Source: Hawksworthiomyces lignivorus
Taxonomy: Eukaryota; Ascomycota; Sordariomycetes; Ophiostomatales; Ophiostomataceae
Length of the DNA: 64,000 bases
Direction of reading: 5' to 3'
Assembly (NCBI GenBank): GCA_002917075.1
Contig: NTMA01000100.1
Location: 62,001-126,000, forward strand
Of the stretch, positions 10,032 to 21,223 are shown in pieces (the stretch's first letter is position 1; every line of letters begins with the position of its first letter). The notes beneath the pieces are model-generated. The model made no database searches and had not been told where the DNA came from. It saw only the letters and a program-made list of their open reading frames with translations. The position numbers and the translations under genes are program-made.

Positions 10032-11370
10032 ATGGCTTCTCCTCGTAAGTAGTTGCATTCCCATGGCTTTCATGTGATTAATAATGCTACCGTCCTTTCC
10101 CTACGCCTAGATGCTAACTGTCATACTTTTCTCAGAGAAAATTCGCACCCCTATCACCGATCTGTTCAAGATCAACCACCCCATCCTGCTGGCCGGCATG
10201 AACGTGGCCGCTGGCCCCACCCTGGCGGCTGCAGTCACCAATGCCGGCGGCCTCGGCGTCATTGGCGGTGTCGGCTACACCCCAGAGATGCTGAAGGAGC
10301 AGATTGACGAGCTCAAGGAGCATCTGACGGACAAAAACGCGCCGTTCGGCGTCGATCTGCTGCTTCCCCAGGTGGGCGGCAATGCCCGGAAGACCAAGTA
10401 AGCGCGTGACCTTTCCCTTGCCCCTCTGCCGTTTGCTTTCTGCTTTCTGCTTTCTCTCGAGCTTCGTTTGTTGTTGCTAACGCATGTGTCGTCCTCTTTT
10501 AGCTACGACTACACCAAGGGCAAGCTCGATCAGCTGATTGACGTCGTCATCGAGTCTGGCGCGAAGCTCTTCGTCTCCGCCGTCGGCGTGCCGCCGCGCC
10601 ACGTCGTCGACCGCCTGCATAAGCACGGCATCGTCTACATGAATATGGTCGGCCACCCCAAGCACGTCGAGAAGTGCCTGCAGCTGGGCGTCGACATCAT
10701 CTGCGCCCAGGGCGGCGAGGGCGGCGGCCACACGGGCGACGTGCCGACCACCGTGCTGATCCCCGAGGTCGTGCGCCGCGTACGCGGCCACAAGAGCCCC
10801 GTGACGGGCGGGCCCGTCCTGGTCCTCGCTGCTGGTGGCATCCACAACGGCCAGCTGCTGGCCGCGTCGCTCATGATGGGTGCCGCCGGCGTCTGGGTCG
10901 GCACGCGCTTCATTCTGACGGACGAGGCCGGCGCCCCCGAGTCGCACAAGGAGGCCGTGCGCACCGCCGGCTTCGACGACACCATCCGCACCATCATCTT
11001 CACCGGCCGCCCGCTGCGCGTGCGCAAGAACCCGTACATTGAGCACTGGGAGACGGAGCGCCAGGCCGAGATCCGCGAGCTCACTTCCAAGGGCACCCTC
11101 CCCTACGAGGTCGACCTGGACAAGGTCTTGTCCGGCGAGCTCAAGGCGCCCCCCACGGGAGCCGCCAAGGACGGCGAGCCCGCCAAGGCAGACGGCGAGG
11201 AGGAGGAGATCGACGTCGACGAGCTGATGGACCAGTTCCGGCCATTCCTGATGGGCCAGTGCGCATCCGTGGTCAATGAGAAGAAGTCGGCCAAGGCCGT
11301 CGTCGACGAGTTCGTCGACGATGCCGCCGCCGCCCTGCAGCAGGGCAGCAGACTTGTGGCCAAGCTGTAA
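10032..11370 (+). CDS. Nitronate monooxygenase (2-nitropropane dioxygenase family)
   Basis: Three exons, 10032-10044, 10136-10397 and 10503-11370, giving 380 aa. The first exon is only 13 nt (MASP plus one base) and is found from the GTAAGT donor at 10045 and a CAG acceptor that opens QKIRTPITDLFKINHPILLA. Both introns contain GCTAAC branch points. The family uses FMN in a TIM barrel to oxidise alkyl nitronates, protecting against toxic nitro compounds such as propionate-3-nitronate. Visible are the N-terminal substrate/FMN block (HPILLAGMNVAAGPTLAAAV), the glycine-rich segment with the catalytic His (CAQGGEGGGHTGD) and the phosphate-binding region (LAAGGIHNGQ, MGAAGVWVGTRF). After residue about 310 comes an acidic linker and an Ala-rich helical tail. 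It ends 878 bp from the convergent Glo3 gene. Family assignment is firm; the exact substrate is not. Confidence 0.93.
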
Positions 11371-12248
11371 GGAGCTGCAGGGTGTGGGGAAAAGGCGCGT
11401 GTGTTGTTAGTAGACTGGCTGTCGCGCTTTGTATGATTTTCTAAAAGAGGCTTCCTTTTTTTCATTTTTTAATCTACCCTTAGCTACGTGTGCTCGTCTA
11501 CATTGCTTCGCTATACGGAGACTGGATAGGACAACACCGGTGCAGCATTGCTGCTGCTTCTTGTACATACATTACGTCAGGACCACAATAGCAAAGAAAC
11601 CTCCCTTTGTTGATTATCTTTTCTATGCAATCTCAATGACTGCCGACCTGTAGAGAACCAAAAATCGCAGAAATATAATCCTTAAACTCTATTTGATCTA
11701 CCGTAATTACGCGTGCCTCATGTGTGTGCCAAACTGCCGGACGAATACAGCTTACTTGCATCATTTTTCGACCAGTTTCCGCAACTTCGTCTCCGTTCAT
11801 TTCGCATCTCACGTTCCGTTTCCCTTTTCTTTTCTCTTTTTTCCTTCATAGAACCATTATGACGAACACCTTGGAATGCCAAGGTGGCGAGGGAAAGACG
11901 AGGCCACAACAAGACAAAAAAAAAATACACAAAGAAAAAGATGAAAATAAACCAGAACGAGGTGGATCAGCTGTGCAAAACGATGGAAACTAAAGAGGAG
12001 GAATGGTGAAAAGGGTAGTGTAATATGTATATAAAAGGTAAATGAGCCAGCGTTTCCCAAAAAAAATACAAAACCAAATTCAATAACGTCAGAGGATAAT
12101 ATATGGTGAAAATTGATGCCAGTCCGCACTCCCCCCTCGCCTCGCCTCAAATATGCTGAGGATATCAAAGGCAAATAAAAGACAACAGCAACAAGGAATT
12201 CATTGTTATTTTTTTCTTTCTGTTTTTGCAATCTTCTCCGTCGCTTAT
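11371..12248. other. Convergent 3' intergenic region (nitronate monooxygenase / Glo3)
   Basis: About 0.9 kb between two gene ends. It is AT-rich with many T and A runs suited to 3' untranslated regions and polyadenylation of both transcripts. Several 70-120-codon frames here have low-complexity Phe/Lys/Glu composition from homopolymer runs and are not considered genes. Confidence 0.5.
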
Positions 12249-14044
12249 TCAGCCGTTCAGGTAATTCCGGATAGCGCCCTGCAGCCGAGTTGCACCGGCG
12301 CCGAGTGCCTGCGTCAGGTTCTCCAGGTCGTCGCCGGCCGTGATGCCGAACCGGCGCACAAAGTCCTTGGCAGCCGTTTCGAGATCGCCGTACTCCTCGG
12401 CGACCTCCTCATCGGGCCGGCCGAAGTAGGCGTTGGACGAGATGGCCGTGGCTCCGTCGAAGCCCTGCAGCCGCTGCTTGGCCTCTGCCAGCGAATTCGC
12501 GTCGTACGAACCCTTGCCGAAGTATTCGTCCGAAGAGATGGCCTTCTGGTTGCCGAACTTGGACCGCGCAAATTTCTCATCATTGTCTACAAAAAAAGGA
12601 GAGGTTGATGTTAGTCCGGCATCCACAAACATAGCAGAAGAGTCCAAAAGGGGGGGGGCGAGACGTACCTTCTGCGGCCTTGATCGGTCCAACAGAACCA
12701 AATCCACCGGCATTCTTCTTCGGTGCAGCGCTTGATGCAGCGCCGGCCCGGCCACCAACCTGGCCAAACCCTAACCGTCCGATACCCATGCCGAGACGTT
12801 CCATCTCCGAAGCGGACTTCTCGCGCGAGTGCGACGCAGAGCCGTAGCCGCCGCGCGGAGGGCTGACGGGCGTAGGAGACACAATGTTGGTGGCATCAGC
12901 CTTGCCGGCTGCGCCACCGGACCCCTTCTTACCAGCAAGCTCTTCGGCCTCGGCCTCTGGGTCATAGCCAAGCTTCTCGATGCGTTCGGCCTCCTCCTTG
13001 GCCTTCTTTTCAGCCTCGTCGAAATCGATGGTGTCGCCCGTCACCTTCTTTACACCAAGCTTAGTCGTCTTCTTGGCGCCAAGCACGTTGGTTTTCCGAG
13101 GGCCTGTAGTGGTCTTCTTGAGCGCGGAGGAATGGGTGATGCGGCTCGCAGCCGGCTTGGCTGCCGCATCGTCGGCCGTCTTGGCACCAGCCGACAGCGG
13201 GGACGCCGAACGTGCAATGCCATCCTTATTAGCACCGGCACTCAGGAAAGGCGAGGGCGTGCGGCCCACCACGGGCGGCGTGGCGGTGCGGGAGATGGGC
13301 GGCGTGGGCTTCTTAATGGCAGGCTTGTCCCAGGACGAAAAGAAGTCATCTGCGGGTTCGCCGGACGGGGTGCTGGTTCCTTCGGTGGGTTCGGCGTCGG
13401 TGATAACAACCTCGCCGGGATATCTGGCACGCGAAGGGGGGAAATATTAGAACGAGAGGCATATAGGAAGGACATGGAGAATCAGAGGAGTGGGGACATA
13501 CTCTTTGGCATCCCGGGCAGCGCGTCTCTTCAATTCCTCCTTGTACTTAGTCGCCGCATTGGACTGGTACTTGGTCTTGGGATCTTTGCTATTGAGCGCC
13601 GCAGAGCCGCCGTTTTGCTGGAAGAACTTGGTTGCGGACTCATTGCCACCAACTTTCATGACCCGCAGCTGATCCCATTGCCATTCTATGTGCAGTTAGC
13701 AACAGCAGCCTTCATAGCAGCTACCTAGAAGAAAAGGGGCAATCAGAGAGAAGAGGGACGGAGCATACGATCCAAATTAGTGGAGCGCACAAAGGAGATG
13801 TGCACGCCGAGGTTGCGGTGGTTGGCGGAGCAGTCGAGGCAGAGGTAGATGCCGAAGGGGACGGAGGTCCACGTGGGGTTCTTTTGACCACAATCGAAGC
13901 AGATCTGCAGGGTCAGCATTGTAGCGGAATGACAAAATGACAAAGAACAGGCAAATAGGAAAAAACACCAACCTTATTCGCTGGCTTAGACTTCAGCTTC
14001 TCAAAGATCTTGAGCGACTGCTGCTTTGTCGCGAGGCCACTCAT
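12249..14044 (-). CDS. glo3: ADP-ribosylation factor GTPase-activating protein, Glo3/ArfGAP2-3 type
   Basis: Five exons: 14044-13973, 13904-13769, 13685-13502, 13423-12669 and 12586-12249; 494 aa, introns 68-83 nt. Glo3 stimulates GTP hydrolysis on Arf1 in COPI retrograde Golgi-to-ER traffic. The ArfGAP zinc finger is complete: C26-x2-C29-x16-C46-x2-C49, followed by the arginine finger R54 in [14 protein letters not shown], then [17 protein letters not shown]. The middle is a Lys/Ala/Ser-rich linker with KKVT-type repeats and an acidic helical piece ([21 protein letters not shown]). The C-terminus carries the Glo3-type repeats [14 protein letters not shown] and [13 protein letters not shown] and ends in an amphipathic segment ([19 protein letters not shown]). 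These C-terminal motifs separate it from Gcs1-type ArfGAPs. It is divergent from TIM21. Start at the first ATG before MSGLATKQQ. Confidence 0.95.
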
Positions 14045-14722
14045 CTTGAAGGCGCGACGATGGGGATCGTGGATGAAGGATTGTGCTTTCAGTAAAACGG
14101 GTTTCAGAGTTGTAGAAGATGCAGCTCTGTTCGCAGAATAGGAGAAGACGATCTTGTGATGCAGTCTTGTCGGACAGAGGAGGACGGGCGGGAAATGGAG
14201 GCGGTGGCAGAGGGCAAAGAGAAAGTTGGCTCGAAAGGACAACTTCGCGATAATATTTAGGTTCGAAGCCACGCTCGCTTTGCTGACTGTTGCTGGGCTG
14301 GACCAGGCTGCTTGACTGGCTATTGTAATAAATAATCTTTTATTTCTATTGCCCCAGCACCCCTCCCTCTCCCTTCCCTCCGTTCCTTCCTTTTACTGCA
14401 CGCAAGCTGGCCCCTTTAGTGGAGCTGGCATAATTGCTATAAGGGATAAAAACATAGCTCTTCGTATCTATTTAGCGGTCACAGGCATGTTCCCCATATG
14501 CGCATTTCTTCTTTTCTATTCGGTCGGAGCTAGGTTCCATTTGTACTAGCGCAAATTCCCACAAAGCGGAAAGATTCCTGTGCTTATTCTACATAGCAAA
14601 AGAAAAAAAAGCTATATACCCTGCTTCAACAACCAACTTGCGCTACCAGCTGCACCCCAGAGTCTCGCGAAAGACGACTCTTGCTCGTCTCCTCCACCTC
14701 CCCTCGACTCAACGAGAGGACC
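14045..14722. other. Divergent promoter region, Glo3 / TIM21
   Basis: About 0.7 kb serving both genes. No gene is seen. C/T-rich stretches on the + strand occur at about 14350-14400 and again at about 14685-14710, just before the TIM21 uORF. Confidence 0.5.
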
Positions 14723-14755
14723 ATGGGCGGCCAGCCAACGCCTCTACCGCCATGA
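14723..14755 (+). promoter_or_regulatory. Upstream ORF overlapping the TIM21 start codon
   Basis: ATG at 14723 in a good context (GACCATGG) opens a 10-codon frame, MGGQPTPLPP. It stops at TGA 14753-14755, so the stop overlaps the TIM21 ATG (14752-14754) as ATGA. If the leader begins upstream of 14723, ribosomes would meet this start first. Reinitiation or leaky scanning would then be needed for TIM21. The transcript start is unknown. Confidence 0.6.
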
Positions 14756-15663
14756 GACCCGCAATCGTTTCGCTTTTCGCCGCCCAGGCCTCGACGGCCG
14801 TGCGATCGTCTTGCGCCCGGAGCTGTCGCATGTCGACCTTCCCCGCTCTCGTGATCGCCCCCCAGTCCCCCTCTTCTTCCACTTCCGGGACGGTTCTTCG
14901 CCCCAGTCGTGGCTACGCTACGCAGCATCAGAGCAAATCCTCATCGGCGTCGTCGTCGTCGTCATCCTCTTCCTCCTCCGCCAGCAGCAGTAGCCGCCGC
15001 CGCGCAGTCACGCCATTCAATGACGACGGCGGCGTGCCCTGGACCGAGCTCTCAGCTGGCGAGAAGACGGCACGTGCCGCCCAGCAGACATTCAACTTCG
15101 GCATGGTCGTCGTCGGCGTCGTGCTGACTGGCGGGGTCGGCTACTTTTTGTACACGGAAGTGTTCTCGCCCAGCAGCAAAGTGTCCAACTTCAACCGCGC
15201 CGTCGACCGCATCAAGGCCGACACGCGGTGTACAGACGTACTAGGCCGCGCCAAGTCGATCACGGCGTTTGGTGAGGAGACCTGGAACAAGTGGCGGCGA
15301 GCACGGCCAATTGCGTACGTTCATACTCTCTCCCCCCTCCTCCTTCCCCTCCAACCGCTCTCTTCTTTTCGTCCTCCTTAAATATCGATTTACGCTCCCT
15401 TGCTAACACTCGCAATGTCCAGATCAACCACCCGAACGGATCCGCAGGGAGAGCACTTCTTGATGCATTTCCACGTGGAAGGCGACCGTGCCCGAGGCAC
15501 GGCATATCTGCACATGGTGCGGCCGCCGAGCCGGAGCGAGTTTGTGTACCGCTATTTCTACATTGACGTGCCCGGACACGAGCGAATCTACCTGGAGAAT
15601 GCGCAGGCTGGAGAGGCCGGCAGTGACAAGAAGCGGACACTTTTTGGTATCAAATGGACATGA
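14752..15663 (+). CDS. tim21: Tim21, subunit of the mitochondrial presequence translocase
   Basis: Two exons, 14752-15314 and 15423-15663 (108-nt intron, GTACGT donor, TCCAG acceptor), giving 267 aa. Tim21 sits in the inner membrane with its C-terminal domain in the intermembrane space. It links TOM to TIM23 and the respiratory chain. Residues 1-60 are rich in Arg/Ser/Ala with almost no acids, a presequence. A Ser tract (about 62-81) follows, then the conserved PFNDDGGVPWTELSAGEK block, one transmembrane segment (about 113-134) and the intermembrane domain (VSNFNRAVDRIKAD, then HFHVEGDRARGTAYLHM and FVYRYFYIDVPG). The short C-terminal end is KKRTLFGIKWT. An uORF overlaps the start. It is convergent with the BTB-bromodomain gene. 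Identification is firm. Confidence 0.94.
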
Positions 15664-16054
15664 AACACTCTTAGCGACAACAGGAAAAGGGGTACACGAG
15701 AGGAGTGCTTGAGAGAGCACAAGAACTTGAAAATGTATTAGACTTTCAAAAAGAATGAAGAAAAGGGGAAGCCAGGCTGCACTAGAATGTGCTTCTGAAC
15801 TGTCCTGGCACTTGGTATACTGTATATATTGTACAAACAAAAAGGAATACAAAAAAAGAATGGAACCAAGACACGGTTGAACAATACATCCTTTACAAAA
15901 CACCCCAGGTTTCTGTATCTGTTGCCCCTTGAAAGAGGCATTATTTTCCCAAGCCATATTAGTCCACGTTCTTCTATATCGCCAGTTAAAAAAATCGTTC
16001 TCAAAGGTGTCTTCAATATCGTGTTTCTCGTCCACATTTCAACTTCCCGTTGGA
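15664..16054. other. Convergent 3' spacer, TIM21 / BTB-bromodomain gene
   Basis: About 390 bp of AT-rich sequence between two stops. It should contain both polyadenylation regions. No gene is seen. Confidence 0.5.
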
Positions 16055-17534
16055 TCAGCTGGGCTCCTCTCCATCAATCTTCCCTAACCATTTATTCATC
16101 TGACTGTACTTTTCTTCAAAAGTTTTTTCCAGACGCTTACAAATGTCCCAGATTGGATCGCCCTTATTCCAGTAGAGATAGACGTTTGTAAAAATCTGCC
16201 TCATGTCTGCCGCAAACTCTTCTTGACTCGTATAGCGTCCGTTGTCTAAGTTAGCTTTGATTGTGCCGAGGTCCATAGGCCGCTTGACCTTATCAAAGTA
16301 GTCTGGTATGCCCTCTGATGTTGGGTCTACTGGTTCCCGAAACGGGCCAACTAGTCGTGTCCAGAAGCCTGGGCTGAGTTAATAAAGCGAAGTGGAAGTA
16401 GTCAAAAGAAAGTAAAAGACAAAAGCGAAAATTAAAAAGACATACCCGGCCCAGAGAGCATCCTGGTCAAGAGATCCGAACAAAATTTCAATTTCTGGCT
16501 AGGGCTGAAGGCGTCTGCATCTACTGGCAGTTGGGTGCGTTTCTTGACATACTTCCGCGGCGCCGGCAAGGATGTCCTACTTGGTTTTCGACCAGCGGAA
16601 GCCGCTGCTGAAGACGAAGCCGCACCAGCAGTCGGAGTTGTGGGGTTGGATGCTGCCCGTCCAGAAGCACTTCGGCCGTTGGCCACAGGATACGACTCAA
16701 AATACCGAGCCCGCTTTGATACAGGGGATTTCTGTGCATAGTCGTCCCCGGCATCTTCCACAGCATCGCCATCGCTCTCTGCATAACGTTTATTGCTGCT
16801 GCTCTGTACACTCGGAGCCGACCAGTACTCGCTGTAGGAGCTCATAGCCACAACTAGCTCGCTCAGAAGCTCCTTTGGTAAAGATTTGGCAAAGTCAGAC
16901 CGGTCATCGCTAGAGCGAAGATACTCAGCAGCCCATGAGAGCAGCAATTTGCGAATAGAGGAGCCTTCGGGCGTGTCCCTCCAAACTTGCAACAAGAGCG
17001 GGGTGGCCGGAATGGACTGGGTGACGCGTTTGTACTCAGACATTGCCTCAAGCGTACGCTCACAGAGACCTTCGACGCCGAGGTTATGGCCGAGCTTCCA
17101 AATGCCGACAAGTATATCGTATGCCGGTATCTGATCCGGGTTGGTAAAGACGTTGCCTGTGAACAAAAAGTGCTGTACATGTGCGAACACCTCGACGGGA
17201 GTACTTGACAACCGAACAACATGTTCAATAGTCTTCTGCTCCCCATCACCTTTGTGAAAGTATTCCCGGAAATGACGGCATTTCGAACATAGAAAATCCT
17301 TTTGTATGCCGAAAGGCGTCTCGTCGGAGCCCACGAGAATTATAACAAAAATAGGATGAGGGTCGCTGATGAGTGGAGGTCAGCATCTAGGAAGAAGGCG
17401 TATCAAAAGAACGAAATGTAGTGTTAGTTAGCTTACAGCCATGAGAATACACGAGTTTCATCGGTGGAATTGGAGTCGCTGTCGGCATTGGCTATTGCCG
17501 CTGGTTCATTGGCGAGCGTTGCACTATCCGCCAT
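16055..17534 (-). CDS. BTB/POZ-domain protein with a C-terminal atypical bromodomain
   Basis: Three exons, 17534-17437, 17365-16446 and 16368-16055; introns 71 and 77 nt; 443 aa. After about 33 polar residues, the BTB fold begins with DPHPIFVIILVG, then ETPFGIQKDFLCSKCRHFREYF and VFAHVQHFLFTGNVF, and continues with helices of the fungal BTB family. A Ser/Ala/Pro-rich basic linker with RKYVKKRTQ follows. The last about 110 residues form a bromodomain: KLKFCSDLLTRML, the ZA-loop region with PFREPVDP and IPDYFDKVKRPMDLGTIKANL, then FAADMRQIFTNVYLYW and a C-terminal helix. In canonical bromodomains the BC loop reads YxxN, and that Asn holds acetyl-lysine. Here the aligned residue is Trp406, followed by Asn407. 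A nuclear chromatin or transcription role is likely, but binding to acetyl-lysine is uncertain. Confidence 0.85.
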
Positions 17535-20500
17535 GGCTTACTGCCAAAGTGTAAATTACGAAATGCTTAAGCCTTAATCAGCACACAAGTTCAGTTTTTT
17601 AAAAGCAAGTTGGCTCAAAATACACTCAAAAGGAAAGAAAACGAATATTGGAGAACTCCAGCATGAAAATCAAGCAACGTCACGAATGTCAGAGGAACGG
17701 TTTGATGTCTTTCTTGTTCATAGTTTTGTGTGTTGATGTCATAAATAATGAGCTGACATGAGATTTTGGGAAAAGGGGACACTCGAACGATGAAACCGAA
17801 CAGTACCAACAGCACTGGAAGCACTAGAACCACTAGAACCATCGCAAAATTTGCAAATCAAATACCCTTCGAAAGGCGTGAGGGAAAATAAAATGAAGAA
17901 ATAATCGCTCAAGTACCTTTTGATCAGAGGAATTAGAATAACATGGAGATTGGCAATGAGTGACAGATCTCACAAATCGAGCGCGTCCGATGTGCGATTC
18001 GCAATCTTGTCGCAAAGAGGTCCCTGAAGATAAGACGTGTTCAGCGGAGAAATGACACTGCGTGTCGCATCTGTCATTCGCAGAGAGGCCGAGCAAAATG
18101 AAGGCAGGGGAAATCAATTCAAAGAAGAAAATATCGAACGACCCAAGATTTCAAATAAAAATAACTTGAAAAGAGCATCCCAAAAACACAAAATGAACAA
18201 TATGGCGATGAGTGAGAAAGAACGACTAAACAAAGAGAGTGCTTTCTCAGTTATCAGGTGTCGGAAGGCTTTGTGACAATTTAAAAGTGTCTCAGACAAT
18301 CTCCGCCAAAATTGGCAGCTGCAGAAAATATATGCGACTAACCAAATATGTAGGTACTTATCCTAAACTCGTCTACATTATAGTGGGAAAAGCAGCGTGT
18401 ACACTACGCCTTTAAGTTTTCACGTGCGTTTTCCCGGTAACCCAAAGTCGCATCTTGCAAATTACCACTTCCAAGTAGCCAGATTAACCTTTTCGAAAAA
18501 AAAAAGGCGGTAGACGCCGCAGAGATAAAGTTAGTGCGGATTCACAGTAGGAGATCAATATTGAAGTATCATTGAGAGTCGTCCTTTTGAGCACTCACTT
18601 GTTTAAAGTTGACAATTAATGGCATAGCCAGAGATCATAGCAAAAACAGACGTCATCCTCCATTTGTAAGTGAGGCTCTGTGAGGTGTCTCGCTCATTGT
18701 CATCAGGGAAATATACTCTGGCCTACGCCCAGTCTATTCAGGTATTAGGAAGAAAAAAGCAAGAAATAAATGCCATGATTATATATAACAATGCAGCTAT
18801 TTAACTGGACAGCTGTCTTGAGCCGTATTGAGAACCAGGCTGGGTATATCGGGTTCTTGGTCGATCGTAGTCAATCTGACACAGGGAGAAAAGGCCGTCG
18901 ATTTCCAAAGATTCCTGCCATCTAAATCATTCCCACCAATTTCTATAGCGAGGGCGTGCACTCGTAGAAATTCCAATATATTGAATAGCCTCCTTGAGAA
19001 TATGGGCCACGACAGGGCTTAGCTGGCTCTACTTAGTCTTTGATCTGCCCTTCCACTCATTCACTGCATTCTTGTATTCATTATCGTGCGCCTTCACACC
19101 TAAATACAGCTAGGTAAGGGCTTATGTTGGCACCTTCTCAGACTTCTTCTCTATTTGATGCCGGGACACAATGGCGTTTGCTTTTCGGCTTGCGCTTACG
19201 TTCAAAAATTGGGTTAAGTTAAGTTGCCGGCCTCTTCAAGATTACTGTCGACTAATAAGATCATTCAGTTCAGAAATCCGATCAACCAGCACGGATCAGT
19301 TAAAGTGGAAAGTCGCTCTTGGCCGCTCTCTTTCTTCTGATTTAATTATTTGACAGCAGTGGGTACCTGGCAGTTTGCTTGAAGTTGGTGGCTACTTTAG
19401 CATAAGGAAGAAAATGTGAATAAGATGAAATAGAAATTGAAAGGCTAAAGAAAGATAAAAAGTCTGGGAGAGGCGAGTGGGAAGAGAAAAACAGAGAAAA
19501 AAAATGTAGAAATTTATGAGAGCAAAATATGTATATTTAGTTGAAGTTGGAAGGGATAAGTTCGATACGAAGTTCTGACTTCAATATAAAGTTGAGAATG
19601 AACTTATACAACGCAGGACACAGGGAGCTGATTGGTTTCTGCTTTGGAAAGTGGCTTGTCGAAAGCGAACGTGCATATTGCTCTACTTTGAACTGGCACT
19701 TGCCCTATGTTCAGCTTGCTCTCTCTCCCGCCTGTAATTCAAACTTCCATCACGCACTCGCCTCAGATAAGTCTGCTTAGCCCAGAACAACGTATCCAGC
19801 CACAGCCTTTCTACCAGTATCCTGACGAGAAGCTTTTGCAAATATGATAGTATGCAATTGCTGGCCCCTTTTACATGTCAGAGTCGCATCGCACCAGCAC
19901 AATGGGCTGCCTCACCCCATGTAATCTTTGTGTGATTGGGAAAGGAGAACCAGATAGGTTAAAACAATAAGTTAGACGACAGCTTTGCCATGCACGACAA
20001 CATACATACGCTATACGCATTTGATACATTAGGCCTTGCTTTACCATGCAGGGCAGTGATTAATTGGCCAAATAGGCTGGTTGTTTTATTTTAAGTAGCT
20101 GTACTCCGTACGAAATGCGAGATGCATTGGCCCATACGAGATACGAGAACCAATAGCGGCGGGTTGTTTGCCCGTACAGCTGAAGACTGCGACCAATATT
20201 ACTACTTTCTATACGCATATTTCCTCGTATTCCTGCATCATTTATTTTATATATGCATATCTTTTGGTTTATTTTCATGCGAAATTCGTTTATCGGTGCA
20301 GGTTACGCGTAAAAGCACTAGACAGCAGCACCGCCCCAAAGGGAGGTCAAGGCAGCAGTTTAAGAAGCATCCCAGCGAATCGTAAGACTACGCTCAATGA
20401 TGAAGAGAGAAGTATATCTATGCGATAGCTTCCACCCCTCTGCGACTTTCACGAGGTGATTCCGTAGTTCAGTGCCCTAGGCTTGATTTGCGTGTTTCTT

Positions 20501-20554
20501 TTGTTTCCGCGATCAAGAAGTCGCCTTAAGACATTTGATTTCTCTTTGAAGCCA
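17535..20554. other. 3-kb intergenic region with no supportable gene
   Basis: AT-rich DNA between the divergent starts of the BTB-bromodomain gene and the 222-aa hypothetical gene. Frames are under about 95 codons, without motifs or GC shift. One exact TACTCCGTA copy lies at 20102-20110. I found no tRNA B-box match, transposon frame or long repeat. Confidence 0.5.
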
Positions 20555-21223
20555 ATGGGCTGTGCCATTGAGAAGCAGTCCGCTGACGAGATCTTGCCTC
20601 TGGCATCTATGATGGGGCCCCACCCAGGCCACGGGGCGGCAGCCTCCACCACTTCCTTCTCCTCCTCCAGCAGCCAGGTGCCCCCGCTCACCTCCCCATC
20701 TACAGCACCCTTCGGTGGCATTAAACCCGACCCTCGCTCCATTGCCACCCAGCACGAGCGCCTAATCCTGGAGTTGCTACCCTTCAAGGAGTCCAGCCAG
20801 TTCCAGGAGTGGCTGCAGTTCCTCCAGGGCGATTGGCAGGAGTACTGTCGTGATTTCTTGCTGAGTCACCTCGACGAGCCGGAGCCCGACAAGACGAGCA
20901 CGGCACAGCTCGCCAGGGAGGCAGTCGAGAAGCATCAGCCCCGGTATCTGGCCTACCACCCAGACAAGACGGGCTGGACGGCACAGGACCATGCGGTGCG
21001 CTTCATCGCAACAGCATTAGCGGACAGCATGCTACGCAAGACGTGGTCAGGGAACGACTGGAAGAAGCGGCCGCTAGAGATCTCCAAGGCCGTCTACGAA
21101 GTGCTGAGCTTCCAGCGTGCCGGCGAGATAGCGTACCAAGCACAGTTACGCCAGGCAGCGCTGAATAGCCGCGAGAGTCTGCGACGGGATATGCTGGGAA
21201 ACCCGCCCGGCTACGATGACTGA
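20555..21223 (+). CDS. Hypothetical protein, unrecognised
   Basis: Single-exon frame of 222 aa starting MGCAIEKQ. It stands out from its AT-rich surroundings by strong GC content and synonymous C/G preference across about 650 bp. The N-terminal part (residues about 30-65) is Ser/Pro/Thr-rich and disordered. Residues about 65-222 look like a folded, helix-rich, charged domain (ERLILELLPFKESSQFQEWLQ in pieces, then DWQEYCRDFLLSHLD, RFIATALADSMLRKTW and ISKAVYEVLSFQRAGEIAYQ) with many Trp, Tyr and Gln. No signal peptide or membrane segment is present. The Met-Gly-Cys start could in principle be acylated, but position 6 is Glu, not the Ser/Thr preferred for myristoylation. I do not recognise a family. 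The frame runs back to 20483 without an ATG, so 20555 is the first usable start unless an upstream exon exists. Confidence 0.65.
   Translation: MGCAIEKQSADEILPLASMMGPHPGHGAAASTTSFSSSSSQVPPLTSPSTAPFGGIKPDPRSIATQHERLILELLPFKESSQFQEWLQFLQGDWQEYCRDFLLSHLDEPEPDKTSTAQLAREAVEKHQPRYLAYHPDKTGWTAQDHAVRFIATALADSMLRKTWSGNDWKKRPLEISKAVYEVLSFQRAGEIAYQAQLRQAALNSRESLRRDMLGNPPGYDD

Noticed and set aside
10045..10502. Secondary-metabolite or nitro-detoxification cluster around the nitronate monooxygenase
   Set aside because: Neighbours are folate, vesicle-traffic and mitochondrial import genes; no transporter, regulator or tailoring enzyme is nearby.
12829..13728. 299-codon + strand frame opposite Glo3
   Set aside because: Antisense shadow of the Glo3 exons; it crosses their introns without any splice logic and has no domain.
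14251..14270. GGTTCGAAGCC, resembling a Pol III B box
   Set aside because: No A box upstream and no cloverleaf arms; it lies in the Glo3/TIM21 promoter.
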